A stretch of DNA of 64,000 nucleotides from Auricularia sp. M13 (GCA_037042915.1 CM073202.1:1116001-1180000), one strand, 5' to 3'. Counted from the stretch's first letter, positions 35,682 through 48,608 are shown. Made by a program: numbers and translations. The notes: generated by a model from the letters alone, not told the origin.

Positions 35682-36113
35682 GATAGCTATACACCACTGG
35701 AAACTTGCCCGAATTTCTCTTCACGATCCCGAACAGGGTGATCGACAATCTCTCGTTGAGCTGGATAGGCTGAGCTCAGCGATATCCGGCGGGCCAAGCA
35801 GATCCCGAGTGTGGCTAATCTCGCAGTTAGACCCTGTACTGCGACGCAGCACGTTTCAGAGGCAATAGATCTTGAGCTTTATTTCGGCTACATGCAAATA
35901 ATGACAAAATAACTCCAAAATAAGTGGGAGGGGCTCGGATGGCGCGAAGGGGAAAAAGGGAATGGTGACCATTCGAGCACAAACGGGCTGCACAGAGCGG
36001 GGGGAATCGTGGAATCGTGGTGCACGACCCTGTCGGGCAGCGGGCTCTGCTGCAGAGGCTGGGTGTAAGTCAAAAAATGCCAGATAAATCAGGTGGGGGT
36101 GGGTGGTACATCC
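35682..36113. other. Intergenic, convergent
   Basis: No supported gene. It contains the ends of the zinc-finger and membrane-protein transcripts. Confidence 0.45.
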
Positions 36114-37878
36114 TCAATGCCGTGTGGGCACGGGCGGTGGCGGGCTGGGTAATCTCCGCGGGTCACCGTCGCAGGGCCCGACGTTCTCGTCGGTGGCGGA
36201 CACCTCAGAGGGCGCGTTGTACACGACGAGCCGCCGGACGGACTGGCGGTTGTGTGCGTGGGCGGTGGGACTGCTCGCTGCGACGGGGGACGGCGGGACC
36301 AGCGGCATGGGCGGTAGCGGACCAGGAGGAGGACGGCCCTGGGGGAGGTCGATGCTGTCCGGGTAGGTGAGGAAGGACACCTCGGTCGGCGGGCCCAGCG
36401 GGAGGGGCAGCTCCTCCGGCGTGGGGACGGGCGTCATGATGCGGAGCGGCGAGCGCTGCGGCGGCGGGACGCTGCGGCGGGAGAGGAGGAGCGGCGGCGG
36501 GACGTGCGGCTCGGGCGCGTCGAGGATCGCGGGCGTCCCGGGGTCGAGGAACTGCCGCTGCAGCGTCGGCGTGTGCGGGGCGCTCGAGCCGCCGGTGCCG
36601 TAGCGCGAGAGCGGCATGCCCGGCGCGCCGATGTACATCATGCCCGGCTCCTCGTCGATGAGGAACGTCCGGGACGACACCAGCGCCGCCGTGCGCGCCC
36701 GCTCGCGCCGCCGCCGCCACCACAGGAAGAAAAAGACGGCTGCCGCGGCCAAGAGGAGCATCGCGATCACTATGCCTGCGACTTTCCCCGCGTTCGAGTG
36801 GGGGGAGTCTGCGTCGGAGGATGAGGACGAATCATCCGACCCATGTCGGGAGGCGTCAGTGGAGGTGGGATGCGTTGAAGGCCGGGCGTTACTTGGGTTA
36901 TCACTTGTTGGTTCTGGGTCTGAAGGATCGGCGAATGGTATGGGGTTGAAGTCGTTGCTTTGCGAGACATCAGATTAAATGCTATGTCTGTGCCACTGGT
37001 GCATGCGCTCACGGATCTTTGTCACTGTCGCCCTCGTGGTGCGATTCGCTGCATGTGCGTGAGCCTTGAAAGCACACGCTGAAAAGGACAGCGTACGTGA
37101 AAACGATATAGTCAAGAAGGGTGATTGAACTGGGGTTGGTGACCATAGTGAGCGTGTGAGGGCCGGGCTGGAGGCCGCTCGTCCCGAAGTAGAGCACATT
37201 GAACGCGCTGTCGGGCCCCGCAGCGGCCTTGTACTCCCCGACGGTGTCGAGGTCGATCATGAACGTCATGTCGTGGTTCTTCACATGCGGACGCTCCGTC
37301 GTGCTGTTGACCGACCAGCCGTACACATAGACAGCGGTGCCTGGCGTTGCGGGAGGCGATAATCAGCATCAAAGCGCGCGCGGCGTGCATCGCCCATGCG
37401 CACCATCGAAGTTGAATTCCACAGTCGCCCGCTCCCCGCCCTCGGGCACGGTGACGTCGTGGTACGTCCCGCCGTAGACCTGATGCATCTGCGCGGTCGT
37501 GGGCACCGCGCTGCAGCCTTCACAGCCCTGGACGTTCCACAACCCGGTGTAGACTATACTCGCATCACCTGTGGCGAAAGCATCGTCAGTCAGCGTCAGA
37601 GAGCGAATGCAGAAGACTTCTGGACTAGACGCACTATCATCCACGGTGACATTGTAGCTCTGAATGCGCGAAGAGGTGTATGAGCGATCCGAGTCCCCCT
37701 GGCAGCGAGCGCGAATGTGATCGGAGACGCACCATCCTTGCCCCTCCAGGCAGAGGGGAAACTCAAGCCTCTGGCGACACGGACGAACGGGACTAGAAGA
37801 AAAGGGGACGAGAGCAAGGCTCTTCACGGAGACCGGGATGATGGATGCATGCGTTCGGAACAATTGCGACTTCGGCAA
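36114..37878 (-). CDS. Single-pass membrane protein with lectin-like ectodomain and Pro-rich cytosolic tail
   Basis: The outer part resembles ectodomains common in agaricomycete surface proteins: DASIVYTGLWNVQGCEGC, then AVYVYGWSVNSTTE, MTFMIDLDTVGEY and LQPGPHTLTMVTN. The repeated Trp/Cys and beta-rich pattern suggests a jelly-roll or carbohydrate-binding fold. A Ser/Asp-rich stalk leads into the membrane segment IAMLLLAAAAVFFFLWW at about 36722-36770, and RRRRER marks the cytosolic side. The tail of about 200 residues is rich in Pro and Ser. Function is unknown; a sensor or adhesion role would be a guess. The start and the first introns (37370-37880) were not resolved, so the right-hand border is approximate. 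Confidence 0.6.
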
Positions 37879-40034
37879 TGAGCTTGATCGCAGTTAGACA
37901 GCTGTCACTGCACCCGACGTCACTCGTGCGCTTCTTGCTTGTTTGACTGGAACGAAGACACTCGCCTCAGGAGCTGAGGTGAGGTACTTATGCACTGAAC
38001 TGGTTCACACAGGTATGCCGGGCCCGCCGTTGCTTCCCGCTGTTTCTAAGTTACACCAGGCCCTAGACTGGGTTAAAAGTACGTTTCATGAGTCTGTGTC
38101 CTGGCTACTGAGCTGCAAGATCGACACTTGGGGTTGATTGGATGGCTTGAATATGCTCTCAGGAACCTCCAGCAGGCGAATTATTAATCCAATCCCGTTC
38201 TCACGCTCTCGATACCAAGTCTCGTGCTACGCAGGACATTTCAAGTTCGGTCCTCCCGGAGGACACGGAGGGAGTCCATGTGAGGTAGCCAAATCCCGAA
38301 AGAGACGCTGAAAATGGGATCCAGCATATACTCCCGCCGCGTTCAACTCTTCATAATCGCTCTCAATGGAGTTTCTTGCCGCTGTTAAGTATAATGCTGC
38401 AGGGCTGGCCATCAATGCATCAGGGACGTTCCTTGCACTGTATCCGAGGACCAAGCAATTATTGATGAAGCATGAGTTCATACCCAGTGAAAAGTCCGGA
38501 TGGCCGCAACGAGCCGCGGCGAGATGCAAGTGCAATCAGAGTAGTTGTCCGTAGATTCTGCGAGGCCAAACAGTGCGCCGGCTTGTCCCAGCTTGTCGTC
38601 TCGTGTGTGCTCGTGCAGTCCGCCATTCTTGTTGCTTTCATCACAAGCAACCTTTCCGTTTTTTTTTTTCATGCCGACTCTCCGGCAAAGGCTGGGCTGG
38701 GTCGGCCAAGGGCATGGCACGATTTTTGTCAAAGTCCCTCTCTTGCTTTCCGAGTCCGCCGTCTGCTCTTACTCTCTTCCCTTCCACCGACGTAGACCGC
38801 TGCCCCGGCCACACCCCAGCGCGTCTACGGGTACCACACGACCTGGTGACGGCGAGGCCCTCGCTGGAATAGGTGTGTTCCATTTTCATGAGCCTGCTCC
38901 CCGCTGATGCAGTCTTTTGCTGTCGCCGTCGAAGCCAACGCCGGACGCCACGCCAGGGCCACACTTAGGTGCGTTGCGGCCATGCCCATCGACACTGTCA
39001 GTCTAACGGCCTTGCTAGCAAATTGACTGTTGCGTTTAGGTGCCCGCAAATGGCATCGTCGCCGATGGCACGTTATGGTACGTCGTTGCTGTTCCTTCGC
39101 CGCTGTGATTCTTGCTTAGCCTGCTCAGAGGTATTGTCGCCATTCGCAGCAGGATATCCTCTATGCAGGTACGCTTGGTGCCACATTCATCCTGACTACC
39201 CCGCTGATATATCATCCCAGAGCGACACAACACTGTCCGACGGGCTGCCTTGCGCCCGCACGAGTAGGATCAGGTGGGGTGGCAGTAAGCGCAACAATTG
39301 CTTTGTATCTGGTAGCGTCGCTACCCTGTAGGTGATAAACTATGTATATATTGTGCACTCGGTACAAAAATGAACAGTTTTCTATGTGCAAAAAAGCCGC
39401 AAAAGCGAAACTGCAAGGGCAAATCAAGTAGCATGAAAATGAGACACAAATGGGCATCAAAAAAGATATCTGCATTCTGGTTCCCCTAGGAGCTCGTCCG
39501 GGCTCTTGCGAAAAATTTGACCTCGTGCGGCCTCGTGCGGACTCGTAAAAGAGTGCAGATTGCATAGCTCAGAGAAGGCCGCACGAGCCATCACGAGATT
39601 GTTCCATCCGCTCGTGTGGACTCGTCTGAGCTCGACCGACTTTCTGCTGGGGTTCATAGCTCTTCCCCCGCACCAATATGTCCTTTCGGCGGTGTAGGCC
39701 CCAGACGCAGCTTCTTGGACCCAGCCAGGAATTCCGTCGGCGGGTGGGTTTCAATGCACTCATTGGCACCTCATCTTCGACGCATCTGCTCGGTACGCCA
39801 CATGCGTGCGCGCGACACGCAGACAGCTGCATGACATTTCCTGCTGTCGGACACTCTGCTGGGAACATGGTTGAACGAGGCGAATGAAGAGTGGTTTTTC
39901 TCAAATAAGTATGATCTGGCAGTCATCCTGCCAAAATAAGGCGCACGTATACTCAGTACTGTGCGTAGATTGGTGCATGCTCCAGAGCGATTTGGAATTG
40001 AGAGAGAAGTCTTGGATAATGGAACTAGTTATCT
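37879..40034. other. Largest gene-free stretch, no supported gene
   Basis: Scattered short frames occur, of which a 102-codon minus frame at 38227-38535 looks the least random but has no known motif. A T-run lies near 38660-38671. Around 39500-39640, TCGTGCGG/TCGTGTGG-type words recur close together. The sequence at 39330-39460 is AT-rich. A decayed mobile element is possible but not shown. Confidence 0.4.
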
Positions 40035-40820
40035 TTACAGAAGGACGAGGGCGACGGTGCCCACGGCCGTTCCGGCGAGGACAGCGTAGCCAGTCAAGTA
40101 GGCGCCGCGCACGGTCAAGACTATAAGCCATAAGCATAAATATCGATATTGCGCGACGGATAGAAGTAAACTCACACTTTCCGGTGTCCCAGGCGAGATG
40201 CCTGACCCCGTTGAGCGAGTGGAAGGCGAACGGCAGCGCGAGGATGAATTTGCCGGACGTCTTGGCCCACTCGGGCAGGCTGTGGACGAGATCGACAACG
40301 GCGGCGCTGTCGAACGGCATGCCTGCGAGGGGCGCGACGACGTAGGCGAGGCTGAAGCCGTAGAGCACTAATAGAGGAGCGGGACGAGCGAGCGGATTAG
40401 GAATCACATGATTGGACGAAGGGAGGGATGGTGCTCACAGACGGAGAGGCCGACGCCGGTGACACGGTTGAAGATGGAGCCGAGCCAGGTGAGCTGGGGC
40501 TGGTAGATGGTGAAGTGCGGCGAGCTGGGCCGCTTGAGACGCTGGGCGTTCAGGATCTCGTTCACGGCCTCGGGCGTCCGGGATTCAATTTGGATGAACC
40601 TGCAATAATTGACACGATAATATGAGCAGGGTGTTCTGAAAGCCTATTCGACGGTGCAGCATACCTTCGCTGGAGCGCACTGCGGAGTGCGAGCGGGTTG
40701 CGGGCGACTGACGGCCGTCGAGTGAGTACGAGGATATTAGACAGACAGACTCGTACCTGGTCTCGCGGCCAGAGGGGCCCTCTTCAAAGCCAAACCGAGG
40801 CCCAGCGTCGCGCGGTTCAT
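40035..40820 (-). CDS. SDH3: Succinate dehydrogenase cytochrome b subunit
   Basis: Five exons sum to 182 codons (181 aa): 40757-40820, 40665-40707, 40439-40599, 40176-40367, 40035-40120. MNRATLGLGLALKRAPLAAR is a mitochondrial presequence. LNAQRLKRPSSPHFTIYQPQ and SIFNRVTGVGLSV begin the membrane domain. HSLNGVRHLAWDTGK is the SdhC signature, whose His region binds haem b. Three membrane spans fit complex II. The subunit anchors the succinate dehydrogenase head and transfers electrons to ubiquinone. It is divergent from SNU66, with 89 bp between starts. Confidence 0.94.
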
Positions 40821-40909
40821 CGTGGCTGGAGCAGACAGTGGGTGCGGAAGAGACGGGAGTCGCGGCCGGCGTTACCCGAGCCGCCCTTTGCCAGCGCCCT
40901 TCGTTGAGG
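40821..40909. promoter_or_regulatory. Very short divergent promoter, SDH3 / SNU66
   Basis: The two start codons face apart across 89 bp, so both leaders and both core promoters are squeezed into this space. Confidence 0.55.
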
Positions 40910-43900
40910 ATGTCGATGGAAGAGTCGATTTCGCTCGAGGAGACGAACAGAATCCGTATTTCGCTGGGCCTCAAGCCGCTCACCGACGACAAGGCGCCCG
41001 CGGACTCGGCCGACGCGCTCGCAGAGAAGAACTACGCCAAGCAGCGTGAACGCGAGCGCAAGGAGCAGGAGAGCAAGCGCATCTTTGAGAGCATCGCAAA
41101 GTAAGTCTCACATTCTACATTCTGGCCATTTTATGGTTGCTTCACTTCGCATCACACAAGTTCCGCGAGCCTGGCGACGATGCCCTGCTGCTGGCGGGCC
41201 CGAGCAGTGACTCTGGTGCGTATCCTGCGACTGGCGCGTTCGGCTACTCATTTGGTTGCTAAACCAGGTCTTTTGATACGCGTGCCATTCCACGCGCACA
41301 CGACGCGGTCATGGGCATCGTTCCCAGGCTCGCATGACTCCCACACTTCTACACCCCCGCGCCACATGAGCACCGCAGCTCACATATCATCTCAGAGTCA
41401 AGAACCGGCGCGAGCTCAATGCAAGCCTCAAAGGCCGCACGCTCGCTGACCTCGACGACGCCGAGAAAGATGTGGACGACGCGCGACAATGGATCAAGCG
41501 GTCCAAGAAACAGGAAAAGATCCTCGCCAAGAAGCGCCAGGAGGAGCTGGAGAACATGGACAAGGCTTTCCAGGAGGAGTACACCGAAAGTGCGTCCTCC
41601 GCATTCATACTAATATATTTGGTTTGCTAACGCGGCACCCTCGCGTTTATAGAGGACTTGACGGGTCTGAAGGTCGCGCACGACATGGACGAGCTGGACG
41701 AGGGCCAGGAGCGCATCCTCACCCTCAAGGACTCGCGCATCCTCGACGGCGAAGAGGACGAGCTCATGAACGTCGAGATGGCCGACCACGAGCGCGCCAA
41801 GAAGAAGCAGGAGATGAAGATCAAGAAGCCTGCCTACACCGGCTACGACGACGACGAGTTTGCGGAGGGCAACGTTGGCATGAAACGCGCCGTGCTCGCC
41901 AAGTATGACGAGGAACTGGAGGGCGCCAAAGAAACTGTAAGTGGGATTTATGAGAGCTGATCTCACCGACGGACTGACACATTGCTGCGTTGCAGGGGTT
42001 CAGATTAGGTGCTGGCTCGACGAGCGCGAGGAAAGCGCCGCAGACCAAGCAAGAAACAGCAGCGGCCGTGAACAAGTCCTTACTCTCTATCGACTACGCC
42101 AGTACGTTCATTCACCCATTACCATTACCTACTCCACTCATTTATTGACCTGTCACCACCAGAAAACATCGAATCCTCAGACTACGTCCGCGAAGGCGAC
42201 AAGGGCTTCAAGAAGCCCAAGACGAAGAAGAAACGCGCCACGCGCGTCGTCGAGGCGGACCCGGACCTCCTCGCCGCACCCGCACCCGATGCGATGGACG
42301 TCGACGAGAAGAAGCCCGCCGTTTCGCGACGGCAGCGCAATCTGGACGACAACTTCGTGGACGACGACGACCTGCAGTCCGCGCTGGCGCGCGCGCGGCA
42401 GGTCAAGATCGCCAAGGCGAAAGCGCGCAAGGCGCCGGAGGAGATCGCTGCGCAAAGTGGGTGCCCGTTCTTTCTCATTCACACGGATTTTGCATTCTGA
42501 CTGCTGTTGCTTTCAGTTGCGGAAGAGCGCAAGGAGGCGGCGATCAAGCTCGAAGAGGAGGAGGCGGACTTTGGCGACGACGCGGGCGGCGGCGGCGGGC
42601 TTGTGTTTGACGAGACGTCCGAGTTTGTGCGCGCGGTCGAGTATAACCCCGAGGCGAAGCGTCCTGCGGTTAAGACTGAACCGCGGCCTGCTACGCTCCC
42701 TGCGTCGCGGCAGGAGTCGCCGGAGCGCATGCAGGTCGACCAGCCGCTTTCAGAGCTCGACGCAGGGGCCGTACATGTTAAGCAGGAGGAGGATGACGAC
42801 GAGGACGAAGAGATGATGTTGGACCAAATTGAGGACGCTATACGGCTCGTTGAGGAGGAGGAGAAGCGGGGGAACGGCGATGTCGTGCCGGATGACGACG
42901 AGGTGCGTTGTTTCCTCTTTCCTTTCACTGCTTGCAGTTGGATGTCCTGACGCGACATATGACGATTAGGTCGGCACGGCGGGCGAGGCGACGATCGGCG
43001 CGGGGTTGGCGGGCGCGCTGTCCGTGCTGCGCCGGCAGGGCATCCTGGCGACGCGGAGCGCGGACCAGCTCGAGCGCGAGAGGGTGCAGATCCAGCGCGA
43101 CGCGTGGCTCGCGGAGCAGCGGCGGCGGCTCGCGCGGCGCGAGGAGGAGCGCATGCGCTCGCGCGGCGGCGGCGGCGGCGGGGGGCAGAAGGACCAGGCG
43201 CAGCGCGAGCACGAGAACCGGCTGCGCGAGCAGCAGGAGGCGCGCGAGGCCGCGGAGCACTTCAAGAACTACAAGCCGGACGTCAACATCGTCTACTACG
43301 ACGAGTTCGGGCGCGCGCTGAGCATGAAGGAGGCGTGGAAGGCGCTCAGCCACCGCTTCCATGGCAAGATGCCCGGCAGGATGAAGCAGGAGAAGAGGCT
43401 CAAGAAGATCGCGGAGGAGAAGAAGCGCGAGGCGATGGTCAGCGGCGACACGCCGCTCAACATGAATCGCGCGTTCCAGGCGAGACAGGAGAAGGCGGGC
43501 CAGGCGCATATGGTGCTCTCTGTTGGCAATCGCGGGTGCGTCTTCCTTCTTTGCCTTCATCCTTCCTAGTTTCCCTTTTCTAACTGCAACTGTAATGCAT
43601 TGTGTAGGGCTGTCCCGCAAGCCGAGGGCTTCATCGACCAGCCGAACCTGACCAAGAAGACGGACGGTAAAGGGGCCAAGGGGAAGGGCAAGGCGCCGAC
43701 GCCCGCGACGCCGGACATAACGGGCTTTACGGCCGCGCAGCCGCTGCCCGTCGCCACGGGGTCGCCCGCCCCCCGCGCGGGCTTCAAGCGCATCGGCACG
43801 TTTTCGGCGGCGACCCCGGCGCGCGAGACGAGCAGCCCTGCGCCGGCGAGTCCTGCGCTCGGCGCGGAGGGCGCGAAGGTCGCACTTAGTTTGAAGCGGA

Positions 43901-43947
43901 AGGCGACGGATGAGGGGACTGGTACTCCTCCTGCGAAGAGGAAGTAG
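40910..43947 (+). CDS. SNU66: U4/U6.U5 tri-snRNP protein SNU66/SART1
   Basis: Eight exons sum to 787 codons (786 aa): 40910-41100, 41396-41589, 41653-41936, 41996-42101, 42163-42456, 42517-42902, 42970-43535, 43608-43947. The start MSMEESISLEETNRIRISLG is the family N-terminus. RRELNASLKGRTLADLDD and GLKVAHDMDELDEGQERILTLKD follow. A conserved C-terminal block contains GLAGALSVLRRQGIL, KDQAQREHENR and VYYDEFGRALSMKEAWKALS. SART1/SNU66 helps recruit the tri-snRNP to the spliceosome. The first intron is 295 nt, against about 55-65 nt for the others, so a missed internal exon is possible. Coiled-coil and Lys/Glu-rich stretches are extensive. Confidence 0.93.
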
Positions 43948-44148
43948 GAGCGGGGTTCGAGGGTTGGGAGTGTGCCCGCTTTGTAAATTTATGGATTATC
44001 AACAATCTCAGGTGTATCAGAATGTTAGTGGCTAACTTTGTGAAGTTCAGCTCATCGTGAATACGTATACTGACGGACTCATCTCATTTCCTACTGCGTG
44101 TATGAAGCCTGTTGTTATTGTACAGATCAGCGGAACCGTTACTGTATG

Positions 44149-46160
44149 CTATGGCATCCGAAATGTCTGCAGCGGCGTCCATGCAAAGGATCTCCGAGGC
44201 TGTCGCGTAAATCCCTCGTCCCTCGAGTCCAAGTCGTCGGCGTCCATACCCGCGAGTTCGTCTATAACCTCATCTAGCCCAGTCAGCACGCCAAATGACG
44301 GGCGGGCTTGGGTGGAGGACGGTAGCCGCTCAGGCTGCACTTCTCGCAAGTTCAGCGAGAGCCTCACGGCCATTATGCCTAGAATTCTGCGTGGAGCGTT
44401 ATTGGGGTAGGGATTCAACTGTGTGTCGCATGGCGTACGCTATAGGGAGGCTGCAGAATTCTCCATAGAAGGATTCCTGTATGTATCGTGTGAATGGTTA
44501 ACTCTCGAGGTGCGATTGATTGGGCCGACTAACCGTGACGGGTGAGACGAGGAGGGCGATGAGTGTTGCTGCGTAAACCGCGCCGCTGATGCTGCAGGCT
44601 GGTCAGGTGACAGTATTGGAGACGAATTGGTGTCTCACGCAAAGTAGATGACGCCTGCAGCAGATGGTCACATTGAGATGCTATTTACGGCGGCGAGCTT
44701 GCGGACTCACCGTCTCGAAGCAACACGGTCAGGAGCGGCGTGAGCTTGCTCTGTCGGTAAACGCGAAAGGACCGCAGAAGCGTGAGGACGGTGATAATAA
44801 CGTCGAACACGAAGGGGAGCGTCCAGGCTAGGAGCCCGAGACATGCCGTTGCGTTTGCTGCAGAACACGCGGGCGTGTGTGGCGCCTGATGATTTCCCAT
44901 GTCTCGTACGAGCCTAGACGGACCAAAGGAGCCACCATGATGTGGGGATGGGTTCCAGGACATCGCTAAGTAGTCGCTCCCATTCGATACGAACATATAA
45001 ATGCCGTAGACCGCCGAGCCAACCTCGGCAATTAGGAAAGGCAAGCAGAGCAGCAGCACGTATGTCGCACGCGAGTATAGAGCGTATGCGCGTAAGAGAA
45101 ATATGACGTGGCCTGTGAGCAGGCTTGCAAAGGTGAGGATGGAAGCGATCGCCGTCCAAGCTAGAGAGCTGGTCATTTTCAGTAAAGAAGTTGAGATTGC
45201 TGCACGGCACTTACAACTAACACAAATGCCATCGGATGAGTAAGAACTACTAATGAAACTTTGACCTCACCTTCTGCGACCAGCCATGCGGGAAAAATCC
45301 CGCGAAGATCATAAGGAAAGAGATGATGAAAGGATAGCGAAGCTGTCGCGAATAACGCCATTAACTAATGCGGACGAGCTGAGACCGGGTTGCTAGACGT
45401 ACCAAAACCCAAAGGAAGGTGAATGTTGAGCGTGGTCGACTCCATATGTACTCCACCTCCTCGTGGATGGTAATGACTTCGCCAGTACGCGTTAGAGCGC
45501 GAAACCCACGTTCAGAGACGCCACCGACCGTATTCATATACCAGAAGCACCACAGTCGCCACGAACGCGCACTTCCAGGTGAAGCTACCAGAAGAGCATG
45601 GTGAGCAGCTGGACGTGGGAGCAGACAACAGAACGCGGTTGTCGGCAGCGCACGCACAATTGACCGAACGCATCTTGGAGTTCGACGTTCATCGACACAA
45701 TGTCCCGCTCGCATGTAGGCTCAGAGAGCAGCAGAGCAGGAAGGCAAGAGACGGATAAGGCGTCAGAAATAGGCGGACATCGTCCCAACGACTACCCAAC
45801 GACCGTACGAGCCGGATGTTTGTTAGCCAATGAACACCGGCAGAAGGTAGATCTCGAGAAGCCCGCGTTTGCCAGCACGTGGGCGGGGACTCCTCGACTA
45901 TTTCTGTCAGAACGTCCCGCGTCGTTCACTCTTGGTTCTCCCAGCTATGGCCATATCGCCGCAAGTTTATGCCGGTCGATGAGATAGGTGAATCCTTTTT
46001 GCGGAAGGGTCAGTCGATATGGACCCTCTGTACTTACCGTCAAGCACAGTGATGCCTAATATGATAATGATGGAATGACCAGAGTTCTATCACGTGATGG
46101 TTACTCGCTGAGGGTCAGAGTGAAGCAATACTTACCCATTGAACCGTCTATGCCGCTCAT
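44149..46160 (-). CDS. DUF6533-type seven-helix membrane protein
   Basis: The signature VVLLVYEYVITIHEEVEYIW, joined across an intron, is typical of a large basidiomycete family of multi-pass membrane proteins. It continues SRPRSTFTFLWVLLRYPFIIS and MIFAGFF, then TAIASILTFASLL, FLLRAYALYSRATYVLLLCLPF, a soluble loop with several Cys (ACSAANATAC) and LAWTLPFVFDVIITVLTLLRSF. The C-terminal helix leads into ILGIMAVRLSLNLREVQPERL and ends LQTFRMP at 44149. The likely start is 46160 (MSGIDGSMGI). Exons between 45580 and 46020 remain unresolved, so one may be missing. Function is unknown for the family; receptor-like roles are speculative. Confidence 0.7.
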
Positions 46161-46579
46161 GGTGCATGGTTGTTCGCGCTGCGGCGGGGACGACGGGTAC
46201 AGCGGGGACCGTGCTCAGCTGGCCAGAGCTTCGTGACTAAATGAATTACCCCGCATCTGTCAGGGTGAGCCGTGAGATAACTGCGACAGATATCATTGGG
46301 AGGAATGCGACGCAGCTTCGCGGGGAGGTCATTAGACTCGATAGACGTGCAGGCGGCAGTACCGAGTCTCCGGACGGTGACTCGGAGGTATTCGCGCACG
46401 ACGAGAGCGCTGGTGTGGGTCATCGGCTGCTCTTCCAGGTGGAGATCACTCACCTGGCAACTTGGGTGGATTGTTGCAAATCTTATCAGATAGACAGCAG
46501 ATCATGATTTTGGCGCCGCGGCATTCAATCACCGCGCAGTTCGATGACCCTTCTTCCTTTACCAAATCTTTCCAAGCTC
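46161..46579. promoter_or_regulatory. Divergent intergenic region, DUF6533 gene / F-box copy 2
   Basis: The right half resembles the upstream of F-box copy 1 (CTTATCAGATAGAC at about 46481-46494, TTCTTCCTTTACC nearer the start). The left half serves the DUF6533 gene. No separate gene is supported. Confidence 0.5.
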
Positions 46580-48148
46580 ATGGGTGGGTTCGATAGCTAC
46601 TGCTTTGTGAATCCATTACACGCGGGCAGGCGTAGTGGGCTTACGACTTGCTATTGCATATACTGTAGATCTGTGGCGCACAGGCGCAGGTAGCGAGCAT
46701 TATCCTGCGCGCTTTCAAAATCAGCGCCAAGAAGGGCACCATACCTCCCGTGGAATCTAAGAAGGTCCAGAGCTTTTTGCTCGACAAGCAGGACCGGGCG
46801 TTCCTTCAGGACCTGGTCTCCATCGGCCCATACGATGCCGACGACGAGCCCATCATCGACGACCAAGAGATATACCGCGGCGCGCTCGATGCCGACGAGG
46901 CTGAAGCCGCGAGGCTTGCAGCCATCGAACCCCAGACTATCCGCATGATTGAGGGCCTCGTTCCTGGGGACTGCCATGATCTGGGCGGCCTCGAGCGTCC
47001 GAGTGGCGAGGGCTTCAACATCAATGCTGCTGTCTACCCGTTCGGGCACGCGCTCTGCTTCAGGTTGCTTGCGGGTTTTGCGCCGCGGCTGATGCAGCCT
47101 GTGGGCAAATTCTGGGCTACAGTCCGCGCGGTCAATGGGACACATTATACTAGACTGATTGACGGCGTGGTTTACGGCGACGTCGCTGGGTCGCAGGAAC
47201 AGTTTGTCTGGCCGTTCCATATGTATGGCGGGCAGTACGACCAAGACAGCGAAGATGAAGGCTCTAATGCCGACCGTTCCGGCGATAGGAACGAAGCTCG
47301 CGACGTTGATGCTGAAGAGAATGATATCGACGACGCCGGCCATAATAATAGTGGCGACGACGACCATGAGGAGGATGCCGCTAAAGACGACGATGCTGAC
47401 GAAGAGCATGACGAAGGTGGGGACAACGACGCCGAGGTCGATGATGACGAGGGCGCCGACGACGACGAGGATGCTGATGAAGATAAAGACGAGGACAACA
47501 ACGACAACGAGGACGCCAACAGTGACGACCGCGAACCACAGGACTGGGAGGACGAAACGCTGCCCAAGTCGATCAAGGCTGCGCTCAATAAGGAGCCGCT
47601 GGACCCCGTCGACCTGCACGATTACTGGTTGACGACCGGATGCATGTACGTCTGGGTACGCCCTGACAAGTGAGTATTACACTTCCCAACCCCATCTGCT
47701 GATACCATTGCTGACTGTTCTGGCCAGATTCCCCGTCCGAGAAGCGTTCCAAGAGCCTCTTGAGCCCATCTCGTGCGAGCAGCGTACCAAACCAGCTGCA
47801 AATCATCTGGCCGACCTTCCGATCGACGTCCTGTTCATCATCGCGCAAAGCCTCTCGCTTCACAATGTTCTATCACTTTTCGGTTTGTGCACGGCGCTGA
47901 GAGCGAAATTGTTACCCTTTGCGGACACAATCGCCAGACAGCACTTGACTTGGGCAGTACCTTCTGCCGTCGGCGAGCAAGAGCGCTGGGATGCACTGTT
48001 ACAAGACGCAGAAGCATCATCACAGCACTTCCCTTGGTTATCGTATGCTCGACAGTGCTACCTCTCCCCCTCTATGCGTAATCGAGAGCGCATATGGGGA
48101 ATCTGCCAGCAATTGGAAGGGCTTGCCCTCTCCCACAGTGTCATATGA
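46580..48148 (+). CDS. CxxC-headed F-box protein, copy 2
   Basis: Exons 46580-46606, 46669-47669 and 47728-48148 sum to 483 codons (482 aa). Structure and sequence parallel copy 1: MGGFDSYCF joined to ICGAQAQVA, LLDKQDRAFLQDLVSIGPYD, YPFGHALCFRLLAGFAPRLM, YVWVRPDK, and the F-box-like stretch LADLPIDVLFIIAQSLSLH. Intron positions and phases are identical to copy 1, and the last exon is also 421 nt. The difference is an Asp/Glu-rich linker about 54 residues longer (roughly codons 205-310). The frame is fully open, so it appears functional. The first intron is 62 nt and contains an in-frame stop, so it must be removed. Confidence 0.85.
47260..47530 (+). repeat. Acidic low-complexity tract in F-box copy 2
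   Basis: GAC/GAT/GAG codons dominate this part of exon 2 and encode an Asp/Glu-rich linker. It accounts for the 54-residue length difference from copy 1, consistent with expansion of codon-size units. Confidence 0.6.
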
Positions 48149-48608
48149 CAAGTAAATTATACCCCATACGTCGAATACAGGGATTTTCATTGGGCAGACA
48201 CACTACAAGGTGGTTTCATGTAGTTCTCGTGGATTACTTTCTGCATGCATGTGCAGACCCATGGCGGAGTGATCAAAGATAGCTTACAGCGAGATATATA
48301 GCGTAACTGTCGGAGACATGCGAGAACGGGTCAAGAGCAGGGCAGAAGAACGAGCAACAGGCGAGCATCTACAACAATACAGTGGGAACAGGACAGACTT
48401 GCGTGCGGGGGGACCATGTCATGCGTGAGTGAGAGGGAGAGACAGAAGACGCCGGGACGAGATGAAACAAAATACGCACAGTGCGTGCGACATGCAAGGG
48501 GTTGACTGAGAGAGTTCATCCGAAGCTGGACACTATGCGCAAGATGAACATGGCCGAAACGAACGAAATGGGCGTGGCTGGGAAAGCAATATGCAAGATG
48601 GGTGTGGA
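48149..48608. other. Convergent intergenic region
   Basis: Between the stops of F-box copy 2 and the histidine kinase. No supported gene. Confidence 0.45.

Noticed and set aside
37879-40034. Decayed transposon or LTR
   Set aside because: No terminal repeats, target-site duplications or transposase/RT motifs could be seen.
41160-41216. Possible extra exon in the long SNU66 intron (FREPGDDALLLAG-type reading)
   Set aside because: Including it breaks the reading frame into the next exon (KVKNRRELN). A different splice pattern is possible but not supported by sequence.
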